From: Bernardetia sp.
GTDB lineage: Bacteria; Bacteroidota; Bacteroidia; Cytophagales; Bernardetiaceae
Reading direction: 5' to 3'
Assembly: GCF_020630935.1 (NCBI RefSeq)
Contig: NZ_JAHDIG010000027.1
Location: forward strand, 1-57,719
Length of the DNA: 57,719 nucleotides
The notes under the pieces were generated by a model that searched no databases, was not told where the DNA came from, and saw only the letters and a program-made list of their open reading frames with translations. The position numbers and the translations under genes were made by a program. Shown piece after piece: positions 18,745-26,566 of the stretch (its first letter is position 1; the number at the start of each line of letters is the position of its first letter).

Positions 18745-18786
18745 ATTCGTAATTAGCTTCGCTGATTATCCCATAATTCGTAATTG
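18745..18786. repeat. Dispersed repeat with AATTAGCTTCGCTGATT core, copy 1
   Basis: A 23-bp stretch at 18745-18767, containing the self-complementary core AATTAGCTTCGCTGATT (7-bp arms with one G-U pair around TTC), is identical to 32867-32889. Both copies are followed a few bases on by ATAATT(C/T)GTAATTG. It directly precedes the rfbD start codon. Confidence 0.7.
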
Positions 18787-18789
18787 ACA

Positions 18790-19662
18790 ATGATTTTAGT
18801 AACAGGAGCAAACGGACAACTTGGACAAGAACTTCAAGCCCTTCAAAAAGCCTATCCCTTCGAATTTCACTTTACAGATACTGATAAGCTAGATATTACA
18901 CACACCAACCGTGTAAACGAGCTTTTCGATCTCCAACATTTTGATTATTGCATCAATGCAGCAGCTTATACAGCCGTAGATGCTTCTGAAAATGATAAAC
19001 TTTCGGCGTATGAAGTTAATGTAGTCGGAACGACCAATCTTGCCAAAGCCTGTGAAAAACATGGGGTTCGTCTGATTCATATCTCTACAGATTTTGTTTT
19101 TGATGGTAATAAATGTACGCCCTACACAGAAGCAGATGAGCCTAATCCTAAAGGAGTATATGGCACTTCCAAATGGCAGGGAGAAAAAAATATCTTACAA
19201 CATAATCCACACACTATTATTTTGCGTACGGCTTGGTTGTATTCTAGCTTTGGAAAGAATTTTCTCAAAACAATGCTTTCTTTAGCTGACAAAAATCCTT
19301 TAAACGTTGTCTATGACCAAGTAGGAAGTCCAACGTATGCAAGAGATTTAGCTAATGCTATTCTACAAATTATCTTGAAACTAGAAGAAAAACGTTTTGT
19401 AGAACCACATCTTTGGGGAACATACCATTATTCTAACGAAGGCATAGCTAGTTGGTACGACTTTGCCCACGCTATTTTCGAACTCTCTAAGCAAACAAAA
19501 GATAAAAAAGTAAATCTACAACCTATTCGTTCTGCACAGTTTCCAACCTCAGCCGAACGTCCTTCGTATAGTGTATTAGATAAACAAAAAATCAAAGAGC
19601 ATTTTGATATTGAAATCCCTCATTGGAGAGATGCCTTGAAACGATGTTTGAAGAAGGTATAA
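18790..19662 (+). CDS. rfbD: dTDP-4-dehydrorhamnose reductase
   Basis: 290 residues of the extended SDR fold. MILVTGANGQLGQEL is the NADPH-binding glycine motif; ISTDFVFDG and VYGTSKWQGEK give the Thr and the Tyr-x3-Lys catalytic residues; RTAWLYSSFGKNF and ERPSYSVLDKQK are typical of RfbD/RmlD. It reduces dTDP-4-keto-L-rhamnose to dTDP-L-rhamnose for cell-surface polysaccharide. The other rml genes are absent from the window. The ATG at 18790 is chosen over a TTG two codons upstream. It follows repeat DNA, so it probably has its own promoter. Confidence 0.93.
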   Translation: MILVTGANGQLGQELQALQKAYPFEFHFTDTDKLDITHTNRVNELFDLQHFDYCINAAAYTAVDASENDKLSAYEVNVVGTTNLAKACEKHGVRLIHISTDFVFDGNKCTPYTEADEPNPKGVYGTSKWQGEKNILQHNPHTIILRTAWLYSSFGKNFLKTMLSLADKNPLNVVYDQVGSPTYARDLANAILQIILKLEEKRFVEPHLWGTYHYSNEGIASWYDFAHAIFELSKQTKDKKVNLQPIRSAQFPTSAERPSYSVLDKQKIKEHFDIEIPHWRDALKRCLKKV

Positions 19663-19666
19663 TATA

Positions 19667-19724
19667 ACAGGGTTGAAATGACAGGGTTAAAACCCTGTCT
19701 AATTCACGCAAAGTGAAACCCTGT
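19667..19724. repeat. Nested ACAGGGTT/AACCCTGT palindromes
   Basis: ACAGGGTT occurs at 19667-19674 and 19681-19688 and its complement AACCCTGT at 19691-19698 and 19717-19724. TTCAC-GCAAA-GTGAA (19703-19717) forms another hairpin between them. The 58-bp unit fills the rfbD to 19739 gap. It is REP-like and may act as terminator or mRNA-stability element. Confidence 0.7.
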
Positions 19725-19738
19725 TCTTATAAAAAACT

Positions 19739-20638
19739 ATGCCCACCCACAAAATAAATCTCCATTCTAAAGAACACCAAGATTTTCTAGCCCAAAATAG
19801 AAAAGACCCTATTACTGGAGATACTATTTTGGCAGGCGATGAAGTTGTGTTTTGTGCTGGCTGTAAGTCTGTTTTTCTGAAAGATACATGGGAATATTTG
19901 CGTGGGCAGCATTGTGAGCAGAATGAAACATTGATAGAGTTTCCTCTTAGTGCTAACTCTATTCAGTTACAAAAAAGTGAAAAGCTCTTATTTTATAGCT
20001 ATCTCACATCAAAAGACAACAGTTTTAGTAATATCCCAAACATAGATAGAGACACTTGGAAATATAGAGGGACACCACAACCTCAAAATACAATAAGTTT
20101 TTCAATATATGTAGTTGCTCTTATTTCTGTTTTCGTAGGGATAACTGGTGCTATGGTATATAATAACCCTTTGTTTGTCCTTGCTCTGGTTATATTTTTG
20201 GCAGTGCTTTTTGTTATCAAACATTTCTATGCCAGTGTAAATGCACACGAGATTAATACATTTCATAATAATTTTAATAGTGAAGTTTTCTATATTTCTA
20301 ATAAAAGTATAGGATTTAGTACCAAATATGGAGTAGAGGATTATACTTCTAGCTTTGCTGATATTGCATCACTCTCTTTTGACTTTTCACAGTTTAGCAG
20401 TTTCTCATCAAAGATTGGCAATTGTACTATTACTAATACAGGAGGGAGAAAAGTAAAGTTTTATATAAACTATTTTGAAATGACGGAAAATGATAGCTTT
20501 CTAAAAACATTGCATTTCTTAAATCAAGAATATAACATCAGTATTGATATCACAACCAACAGTAGAAAAAATAGAGACGAAGCAGAACGTTTTATAAGTC
20601 GTAATGATTCTAAAATCAATTTTTCATTTGTAGAGTAA
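19739..20638 (+). CDS. RING-like zinc-knuckle, two-TM, PH-like protein, copy 1
   Basis: 299 residues in three parts. Residues 10-65 are a small cysteine module, DPITGDTILAGDEVVFC-A-GC followed by a conserved Trp and His58-Cys59; the spacing resembles a prokaryotic RING/treble-clef finger with its first Cys pair lost, leaving one probable zinc site (C39, C42, H58, C59). Residues about 120-165 form two membrane helices. The C-terminal 110 residues (SEVFYISNKSIGFSTKYGVE, GRKVKFYINYFE) look like a bacterial PH-like domain. The next gene, 15 bases on, is a paralogue, and a third lies at 54006-54521. Function unknown. The protein should be membrane-bound with both soluble domains in the cytoplasm (inference). 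Confidence 0.75.
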   Translation: MPTHKINLHSKEHQDFLAQNRKDPITGDTILAGDEVVFCAGCKSVFLKDTWEYLRGQHCEQNETLIEFPLSANSIQLQKSEKLLFYSYLTSKDNSFSNIPNIDRDTWKYRGTPQPQNTISFSIYVVALISVFVGITGAMVYNNPLFVLALVIFLAVLFVIKHFYASVNAHEINTFHNNFNSEVFYISNKSIGFSTKYGVEDYTSSFADIASLSFDFSQFSSFSSKIGNCTITNTGGRKVKFYINYFEMTENDSFLKTLHFLNQEYNISIDITTNSRKNRDEAERFISRNDSKINFSFVE

Positions 20639-20653
20639 CTATTTTAAGTTAGT

Positions 20654-21535
20654 ATGCACACTCACAAAATCAATCCCAATCTCAAAGAACATAAAGGCTT
20701 TTTAGCTCAGAATAGAAAAGACCCCATTACTGGAGACACTATTTTGGCAGGAGATGAAGTTGTGTTTTGTGAGAGTTGTAAATCTGTTTTTCTAAAAGAT
20801 ACATGGGAGTATTTAGGTAAGCAGCATTGTTGTCAAAGTGAAACATTAATTAAAATTCCACTATCTAAAGAATTATTATTATCTACTGAAGAAGATATTT
20901 TCTTTTATGCTTATTTATTTAATGGTAGAGGAAGTTCTATTCCAAAGTTAAATGAAAAATGGACTACAACAGAGAGAAAACTTTCACAAGTCCAGTTTTT
21001 TTTTGATGGAATATATATACCCATTATCTCTTGGGTAATTTTCGTAGTAGAATTATTCCTAGCTAGTTTCAATGAAAATCCATTACTTTTTATAGCTGGA
21101 GTAACATTAGCTTTTACCACTCTTCTATTTGGTAATATACATGATAAAATATATGGTAGAAGGCTAACTACAATACACAAATACTTTAAAAATGAAGTAT
21201 TCTTTTTCTCTAAAAAAGGAATTGGACTCAGTAGTAATTATGGAATAAAAGAGTACACACTAAATACTGATTATATAAAATCAATAGAATTCAAGTTTTC
21301 TGTAAATTCAAACAGTTACTGTATCATTACTAATAAAGATAACTTTACAACAAAGTTTTATATCAACAATTTATTTAAAGAAAACAATAGTAAAGAATTT
21401 TTAGAAGCAATAGATAAGTTGAATCACTTATTTTCTATTCCAATTCATTTAGAAATAGGTAAACATCCACGTTATCAAACAGCCATAGATTTTGTAAATT
21501 CCACTGAGAGCAATATCACTTTTGAAATTAAATAA
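20654..21535 (+). CDS. RING-like zinc-knuckle, two-TM, PH-like protein, copy 2
   Basis: 293 residues, a tandem paralogue of the preceding gene with the same three-part plan. The first 60 residues are nearly identical (KDPITGDTILAGDEVVFC, then SCKSVFLKDTWEYL and HCCQSETL), whereas the linker, the two membrane helices (about 118-165) and the C-terminal PH-like part (NEVFFFSKKGIGLSSNYGIK, NFTTKFYINNLF) have diverged strongly. The pattern fits an old duplication in which the zinc knuckle is under constraint or has been homogenised by gene conversion. Same operon as copy 1, closed by a strong terminator. Confidence 0.75.
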   Translation: MHTHKINPNLKEHKGFLAQNRKDPITGDTILAGDEVVFCESCKSVFLKDTWEYLGKQHCCQSETLIKIPLSKELLLSTEEDIFFYAYLFNGRGSSIPKLNEKWTTTERKLSQVQFFFDGIYIPIISWVIFVVELFLASFNENPLLFIAGVTLAFTTLLFGNIHDKIYGRRLTTIHKYFKNEVFFFSKKGIGLSSNYGIKEYTLNTDYIKSIEFKFSVNSNSYCIITNKDNFTTKFYINNLFKENNSKEFLEAIDKLNHLFSIPIHLEIGKHPRYQTAIDFVNSTESNITFEIK

Positions 21536-21566
21536 GAGATGGTATCAAGACAAATCAAATTTGAAA

Positions 21567-21619
21567 AAAAAGATTGGACATTATCTCATAATAAAATAGA
21601 GACTATGTCCAATCTTTTT
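21567..21619. terminator. Bidirectional terminator between convergent genes
   Basis: AAAAAGATTGGACAT (21567-21581) and ATGTCCAATCTTTTT (21605-21619) are perfect 15-bp arms with A- and T-runs at the outer ends. They serve the paralogue operon and probably the convergent hydrolase gene. Confidence 0.85.
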
Positions 21620-21716
21620 GCTTAGTTCTTGAAATTTGTCCCCCAATTTTTGGGTTTATTAGAATTTTAATCCTTTTGTATTTCTGACAGCAGAACTGCA
21701 TCAAATCGTTGGGTTA

Positions 21717-22784
21717 TTAGGCTATGCCGTTCAAAAACTCATGAAATTTTTTATCAAAAACATCAGGTTTTTCTATGTAAGGACTATGTCCTGTATCTTC
21801 AATAACAAATTCGGTATAATTACCTCCATTTTGCTTGTATTGTTCCAATACATATCTAGTTTGGCTTACCATAGGTTGAGGAGGAAATACTTTCTCTCCA
21901 GGATAATTTGGGATTACACCCATTTTTCCCAATGTTCCCAAGTCAAATAGTGAGTTATCTGATACAATTTGGTCATCTGAACCTCGTACCCATAGTATTG
22001 GAGGTTTAGAAGTGCTATTCAAAAAATTAGATATAGTATCCTTTATATATTTAGGAGAAGCCGAGTTGATAGAACCATACTTGCCTGGAGCGACAAAAGG
22101 ATAATTGCTAGAAGGAATAAAATCCCCTGGATATTTGTTCTCTCCTACCTTTTGACTCAGCAATCCGTCTAATAATTCCTCTTCACTCTCAGGTCGAAAT
22201 GGAGGTTTCCAGTAGAAGCTGTTCATTACTATTCTAGGAGATGCCTGAGGATTGTCTGTGCTTTTATCATTTTGTGCTATTAAGTTTGCAAATTCAGGAT
22301 TCACAATTCCCCCACCCGAGCCAGCAAAATCAGGAAAACAAGGAGTTCCTTTTTCGTCTTTTGTTCCTCCAAAGCCAAAAGGAGAGCCAGGGTTGATGAG
22401 CGTGGCAGATAAAACCTGTTCGCTATATTTTGCTATTAGAGAAAATATAAAAGCTCCTCCTAGTGAGTGTCCTACAATATGATATTTTTTTATATCTAGC
22501 TTTTCTAATAGGGCTTGCAAATCTTCTACCCAATCACTCATGCCTTTGGTAGCATCTATAAGTACATCTTGTGTATCTCCATATCCTCTTAGGTCTGGCG
22601 CAATTCCTCTGAATTTTTCATCTAAAGCATTCATAGTTCCTTTCCAATAGACTGATGAAGAAGCATTTCCATGTATAAAAACTACTGTTTGGCTTGCTTT
22701 ACTTTGCGTCTCTAAATAACTGATTTGTAATCGTGAGGTTTGAATAGATTTTCTTTCCATGTTTAAGAGTTTGTGTATTTTCAT
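21717..22784 (-). CDS. Alpha/beta hydrolase
   Basis: 355 residues. TVVFIHGNASSSVYWK is the oxyanion-hole strand and loop, DLRGYGDT follows, GHSLGGAFIF carries the nucleophile Ser, WVRGSDDQIVS carries the catalytic Asp and EDTGHSPYIEKPDVF the His. It is about 80 residues longer than the minimal fold because of a Gly/Pro/Asn-rich cap (residues 140-250). No signal peptide. A second ATG eight codons in (22760, MERKSIQTSR) is an equally good start. The substrate is unknown; epoxide hydrolase, haloperoxidase and esterase subfamilies share this pattern. Confidence 0.85.
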   Translation of the reverse strand: MKIHKLLNMERKSIQTSRLQISYLETQSKASQTVVFIHGNASSSVYWKGTMNALDEKFRGIAPDLRGYGDTQDVLIDATKGMSDWVEDLQALLEKLDIKKYHIVGHSLGGAFIFSLIAKYSEQVLSATLINPGSPFGFGGTKDEKGTPCFPDFAGSGGGIVNPEFANLIAQNDKSTDNPQASPRIVMNSFYWKPPFRPESEEELLDGLLSQKVGENKYPGDFIPSSNYPFVAPGKYGSINSASPKYIKDTISNFLNSTSKPPILWVRGSDDQIVSDNSLFDLGTLGKMGVIPNYPGEKVFPPQPMVSQTRYVLEQYKQNGGNYTEFVIEDTGHSPYIEKPDVFDKKFHEFLNGIA

Positions 22785-23021
22785 TGTGGTACTTTGTAAG
22801 TAACATAAAGCTTGGGTAAAGAGATAAGCCTACAATTACTACGTTTGATTTCATACTCCTAAATTTACATGAAATATTTGGTAATAATAATAAAAAACCA
22901 AATAAAAATTGGATTTTGGTTTGATATTTGAATATTTATTTATAAGTTGCGTTTAAATGAAATTTTATTTCGCAGACCTACTTTCATAATCTACTCTTAC
23001 TCTTTTCTAATTTATTATTCT

Positions 23022-23708
23022 ATGAGAAAAACATTGTTTTCTACTTGCTTACTCACTACTTTACTTATACTTTCATCAGCTTTTACTTCTTCAAATTCTC
23101 TTTCTTTAGGTGGTGGAGAAGAAAAATTTGTTCCTAAAACAAATGTAGCTTCCAAACTTCTATCAGATAGATGTTCTCACAATCGTTCAGCAGATGCCAA
23201 TATCACACACGTAATGCTTCATTTTTGTAGCAATGCAGCTCAAAACCCAACCAACCCATACAATTTAAAAGATATTCTAAATATATTTGAAACCTACAAA
23301 GTTTCAGCACATTATATTATTGATAGAGAGGGAGTTATTCATCACTTAGTCAATGAAAACCGTGCAGCTCACCACGCAGGAAAAGGACATTTGTCGCACG
23401 AAGCTCATCGCCACAACGACCTCAATGGGCGTTCGATAGGAATAGAAATGATGGCTATCGGAACACAATCTGAAATGTCAAAATTTATTTCTACGGCTTC
23501 TTACTCAAAAATAGATAAAAATGATATTGGTTTTACAGAAGCACAATATAAAGCGTTAGACCGTTTGTTAAAAGATATTGAAAGCCGTCATACAGATATT
23601 AGCCACGACCGTCAGCATATTGTAGGACACGACGAATATGCACCTTCACGTCGTAGCGACCCAGGAAGTTTATTTGATTGGGCAAAAATTGGTTTGGCAG
23701 CAAACTAA
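23022..23708 (+). CDS. Secreted N-acetylmuramoyl-L-alanine amidase (AmpD/PGRP-like)
   Basis: 228 residues from the ATG at 23022, with signal peptide MRKTLFSTCLLTTLLILSS. The Amidase_2 domain shows ITHVMLHFCSNA (first zinc His), SAHYIIDREGVIHHLV, AAHHAGKG, RSIGIEMMAIG (structural Glu) and IVGHDEYAPSRRSDPG (second zinc His and the Asp-Pro-Gly end). It should cleave the bond between MurNAc and the stem peptide in the periplasm, for wall recycling or remodelling. The frame is open 25 codons upstream, but the signal peptide fixes the start. Confidence 0.9.
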   Translation: MRKTLFSTCLLTTLLILSSAFTSSNSLSLGGGEEKFVPKTNVASKLLSDRCSHNRSADANITHVMLHFCSNAAQNPTNPYNLKDILNIFETYKVSAHYIIDREGVIHHLVNENRAAHHAGKGHLSHEAHRHNDLNGRSIGIEMMAIGTQSEMSKFISTASYSKIDKNDIGFTEAQYKALDRLLKDIESRHTDISHDRQHIVGHDEYAPSRRSDPGSLFDWAKIGLAAN

Positions 23709-23742
23709 AAAATAATAGAAAAGAAAGAGAGTTATACCATCT

Positions 23743-23779
23743 AAAAAGGTCTAAATTCATTGTGAATTTAGACCTTTTT
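23743..23779. terminator. Bidirectional terminator between amidase and DinB genes
   Basis: AAAAAGGTCTAAATTC and GAATTTAGACCTTTTT form a perfect 16-bp stem with loop ATTGT, followed by T's in both directions. The two convergent genes end on either side. Confidence 0.9.
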
Positions 23780-23792
23780 TATTGTGTTTGTT

Positions 23793-24398
23793 TTAGGCAA
23801 CAAGTTCTTTTGTGTTTTTCAAGATATTTTCAATCTGTAAGAAATGTCTTATCTGATGGTTAATTACAAAACGAAACGTGTCTCCTAAGTTAAATTTTAG
23901 AAGGGGAATGGTAAGAGAAACCTTTGTTTTATTAAGATTTATATTCTTTGATTTTTCTAAGAGACGTATAAATTCATTTTGGTCATCTATAAATGTTTCT
24001 AATACTTTTCTATTTACACCACTATGAATAGGGTCTTTGTCTTTGAAAGTTGTCATTTTATTGATTTGTCCAGCTTTTTTTCCTGTTTGGTTGGGAAGCA
24101 TAGAGTTGGCAGAATAGTTTCCTAAAAAGCCACTTTTGAAAATATAATTGTCTATACTTTTCTTATCCATCTTTTTATTTGTATCCATTTTGGCATCAAT
24201 TCGCTTTTCTATTTCCTCCAAATAAAATTCGCTGTATCTGTTTAAATGTTCTATACATTCTAAAACTGTCCAGCTTTCTGAATGTGGTCTTTCGTTTAGC
24301 TCATCATCGGAGAGGTTGTTCAGATGTTCTGCTTTCCCTAAAATAGTTCTTATTTCTCCTATCAAATTTTGTGTTAGTTCTGATGCTGCTATTTTCAT
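23793..24398 (-). CDS. DinB superfamily protein
   Basis: 201 residues forming the DinB/YfiT four-helix bundle. Family features are ERPHSESWTVLECIEHLNRY (first metal His), a middle His/Asp-containing stretch (KDKDPIHSG) and FRFVINHQIRHFLQIENIL (His-x3-His). Members bind a divalent metal; some are thiol-dependent transferases and many are of unknown role. Despite the name, SOS control cannot be assumed: no LexA-like box was seen. Monocistronic, divergent from the PARG-like gene. Confidence 0.85.
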   Translation of the reverse strand: MKIAASELTQNLIGEIRTILGKAEHLNNLSDDELNERPHSESWTVLECIEHLNRYSEFYLEEIEKRIDAKMDTNKKMDKKSIDNYIFKSGFLGNYSANSMLPNQTGKKAGQINKMTTFKDKDPIHSGVNRKVLETFIDDQNEFIRLLEKSKNINLNKTKVSLTIPLLKFNLGDTFRFVINHQIRHFLQIENILKNTKELVA

Positions 24399-24714
24399 AA
24401 TAATTAGATTTTAATGGTTTGAATATCAATGATTTACTACAAAAATACAGACTGTATAACTTCAAAACATTGATTCAAATCAAGAATTTTATTTTGATAC
24501 AGAAAAACAATAAGGAAACTAAAAGTAATGGAAAGTCTGTTAGTTGGAAAAATAAATATAAAATTTTAGAGTACTGTATATGAGATAAAAAGTTGTTGGT
24601 GTCGCTACACTAAAAAAAACAACTAATGGTGTTTTTTTCCTATTTTCTGAGTCACAGAACAGCAAATATCTATTGATGTCCAGTACGCTAACAAAATTCA
24701 TATAACAGATAAAA
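24399..24714. other. Divergent intergenic region, dinB-like to PARG-like
   Basis: 316 bases without a convincing gene. It must hold promoters for two divergent genes. The only structure seen is an imperfect hairpin at 24592-24625 (AGTTGTT with AACAACT, with GTGT-CGCT-ACAC inside) about 90 bases before the PARG-like start. No conserved regulator site could be assigned. Confidence 0.5.
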
Positions 24715-25539
24715 ATGCAAAAATCCAAACGAATAGCCATTGCCAAAGATACTGTCAAGATAATTGAAGATGGTTTTTATATCAATCAAAAAAACAAAAA
24801 AGTAGATATCTCTGAGATTCAAAAATATTCTCAACTAAATTCAGAGCTTTTTGAAGAGGAAGATAATTCAATGCTAAAAGAACATTATCAGCCATTGCCA
24901 AATAATATTACAAAATTTTCTACTCAAAATGAGTCAGTAATGGTTGTGATTGACAATTTTCTGAAAGAGAAAAAAGCCCCTGTTTTTTGTCTAAATTTTG
25001 CTTCTGCTAAAAATATAGGAGGTGGATTTCTGACAGGCGCACAGGCACAAGAAGAATCGATTGCACGAGTAACAGGACTTAGTGCGTGCTGCTTTGAGTT
25101 TTTTGATGAATATTATCAGTTTCATCGTGGGAGAAAAACGATGCTATACACCGACACAATGATTTATTCTCCAGATGTTCCAATTTTTAAAAACGATGAA
25201 GGAGAATATTTAGATACGCCTCAAAAGATAAGCATTCTGACTTCGGCTGCCGTCAATGCTGGTGTAGTGCGAAGGCAAGAACCCAAACGAATTGATAAAA
25301 TCATTCCTACGATGTATCAGCGCACTGAAAAAGTCTTGGCGATTGCTCATCAAAAAGGATATAAATATTTAGTTTTGGGAGCGTGGGGCTGTGGTGTTTT
25401 TCAAAACATTCCTATCGATATTGCTACTATCTTCCACGAGCTTCTGACTGGAAAATTTGAAAACTGCTTTGAAGAAGTCGTCTTTGCCATCAAGACCAAT
25501 CAAGAAAAAATAATCAGTCCTTTTGAAAAATATTTCTAA
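24715..25539 (+). CDS. Microbial PARG-like macrodomain protein (TIGR02452 family)
   Basis: 274 residues. The catalytic signature of bacterial poly(ADP-ribose) glycohydrolases is present: CLNFASAKNIGGGFLTGAQ, then AQEESIARVTGL, i.e. GGG followed by the Gln-Glu-Glu with the catalytic Glu. Further family blocks are LYTDTMIYSPDVPIF, ILTSAAVNAG and LVLGAWGCGVFQN. It should remove ADP-ribose or poly(ADP-ribose) from proteins or nucleic acid. No ADP-ribosyltransferase, toxin or NAD-related gene adjoins it. Its stop overlaps the stop of the convergent gene by four bases. Confidence 0.87.
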   Translation: MQKSKRIAIAKDTVKIIEDGFYINQKNKKVDISEIQKYSQLNSELFEEEDNSMLKEHYQPLPNNITKFSTQNESVMVVIDNFLKEKKAPVFCLNFASAKNIGGGFLTGAQAQEESIARVTGLSACCFEFFDEYYQFHRGRKTMLYTDTMIYSPDVPIFKNDEGEYLDTPQKISILTSAAVNAGVVRRQEPKRIDKIIPTMYQRTEKVLAIAHQKGYKYLVLGAWGCGVFQNIPIDIATIFHELLTGKFENCFEEVVFAIKTNQEKIISPFEKYF

Positions 25540-26240
25540 TACGATAGCTTTTCTTTTTTAAGAAACTCAAATCCATTGCCTTTCCACTCATAAACAATTC
25601 TCATAAAATGGGAAGGCTCTTCTTCACTTTTCACTTCTGATAATAAATCATATTCAAAAATGAGTTTTTTATCTTTGATATTATAATAAACATTAATTTC
25701 CAACGTATTGTCCAAATCGTATTTTGGAGTAGAATAAGATAATTTTTTATCTGCTTTATATATTCTGCCAAACCTTGATGATTTATTTTCAATAATTAGC
25801 CAACTTGCTGTTACTGAAGAAATATAATATACTGATGATACTTTTTCTTCTTTATTTTCTAAGATAAGATAATTTCTTTGCTGTTTATTTTTTGATAGAT
25901 TATGTATTTCCACAACATTACCGTAATCACCTCCCCTAATTTCTATGAGTTCTGCATTTGTATCTAAAACATGAAGATACGATTTTGAAATGCTAGTAAA
26001 ATAAGCAAAATGAGCATCTCCTGTAAAAGTGAAGAGTTTGAGTAAAGAATCGGAAGAATAAATTACTTTTCCATCAAAGTATTGTTCCTCGTAATCTTCT
26101 ATGTCAAATTCTTGATTATTCAAATTTTCTAAATAGAAGTTAATTTGCTCTTGGTCTGTAAGAGTTTGAGATAAGGCAGTTTCTTTCAAGAGAAATGAAA
26201 AAACGAAGACAAGAGGAAATACAAAAGATATTAGTTTCAT
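25536..26240 (-). CDS. Secreted hypothetical protein
   Basis: 234 residues with signal peptide MKLISFVFPLVFVFSFLLKE and Ser-Gln cleavage region. The mature part is beta-rich, with regularly spaced strands such as GKVIYSSDSLLKLFTFTGD, NYLILENKEEK and LIFEYDLL, finishing MRIVYEWKGNGFEFLKKEKL. This ending is common in secreted Bacteroidota proteins that look like a truncated propeller or lipocalin-like sheet. Its ATG overlaps the upstream phosphatase-like stop (ATGA), so the two are translationally coupled. No function assigned. Confidence 0.65.
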   Translation of the reverse strand: MKLISFVFPLVFVFSFLLKETALSQTLTDQEQINFYLENLNNQEFDIEDYEEQYFDGKVIYSSDSLLKLFTFTGDAHFAYFTSISKSYLHVLDTNAELIEIRGGDYGNVVEIHNLSKNKQQRNYLILENKEEKVSSVYYISSVTASWLIIENKSSRFGRIYKADKKLSYSTPKYDLDNTLEINVYYNIKDKKLIFEYDLLSEVKSEEEPSHFMRIVYEWKGNGFEFLKKEKLSY

Positions 26241-26563
26241 AAGAAGACTTCAATTTTTTCAGTCAGAATTTCGATAAGCTCTTCATCCATATATTCATAT
26301 TCGTCTGGAATATGTAGAACTTCGATTGTTGGAATTTCTAAGTGAGAGTATAGCTTTTTGATTTTCTGTTTTTGGTCTTTTTCCATTACCAAAATCAAAT
26401 TTGCCCACTCAACATCTTTCTCGGTGATTTTACGATTACTCTTCGGACTCACTCCCACCGAACGAACGGCAAAACGATTGTCATTTTTAAAAATGAATTC
26501 GGCTGTTCGGCTGCGTTTTTTGTTTTTACCACAAACCACTAAAAAATTGGGTCTTTCTTTCAT
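26237..26563 (-). CDS. Low-molecular-weight protein tyrosine phosphatase-like protein
   Basis: 108 residues. FLVVCGKNKKRSRTAEFIF contains Cys-x5-Arg-Ser, the phosphate-binding loop of the LMW-PTP fold, and SVGVSPKSNRKIT plus WANLILVMEKDQ match the rest of the sheet. It is shorter than classical LMW-PTPs (about 150) because the C-terminus is cut. The usual general-acid Asp-Pro-Tyr is replaced by IPDEYEYMDEEL, a form typical of a Bacteroidota subfamily. Activity is plausible but unproven. It overlaps the secreted gene downstream by four bases. Confidence 0.78.
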   Translation of the reverse strand: MKERPNFLVVCGKNKKRSRTAEFIFKNDNRFAVRSVGVSPKSNRKITEKDVEWANLILVMEKDQKQKIKKLYSHLEIPTIEVLHIPDEYEYMDEELIEILTEKIEVFL

Positions 26564-26566
26564 TAT

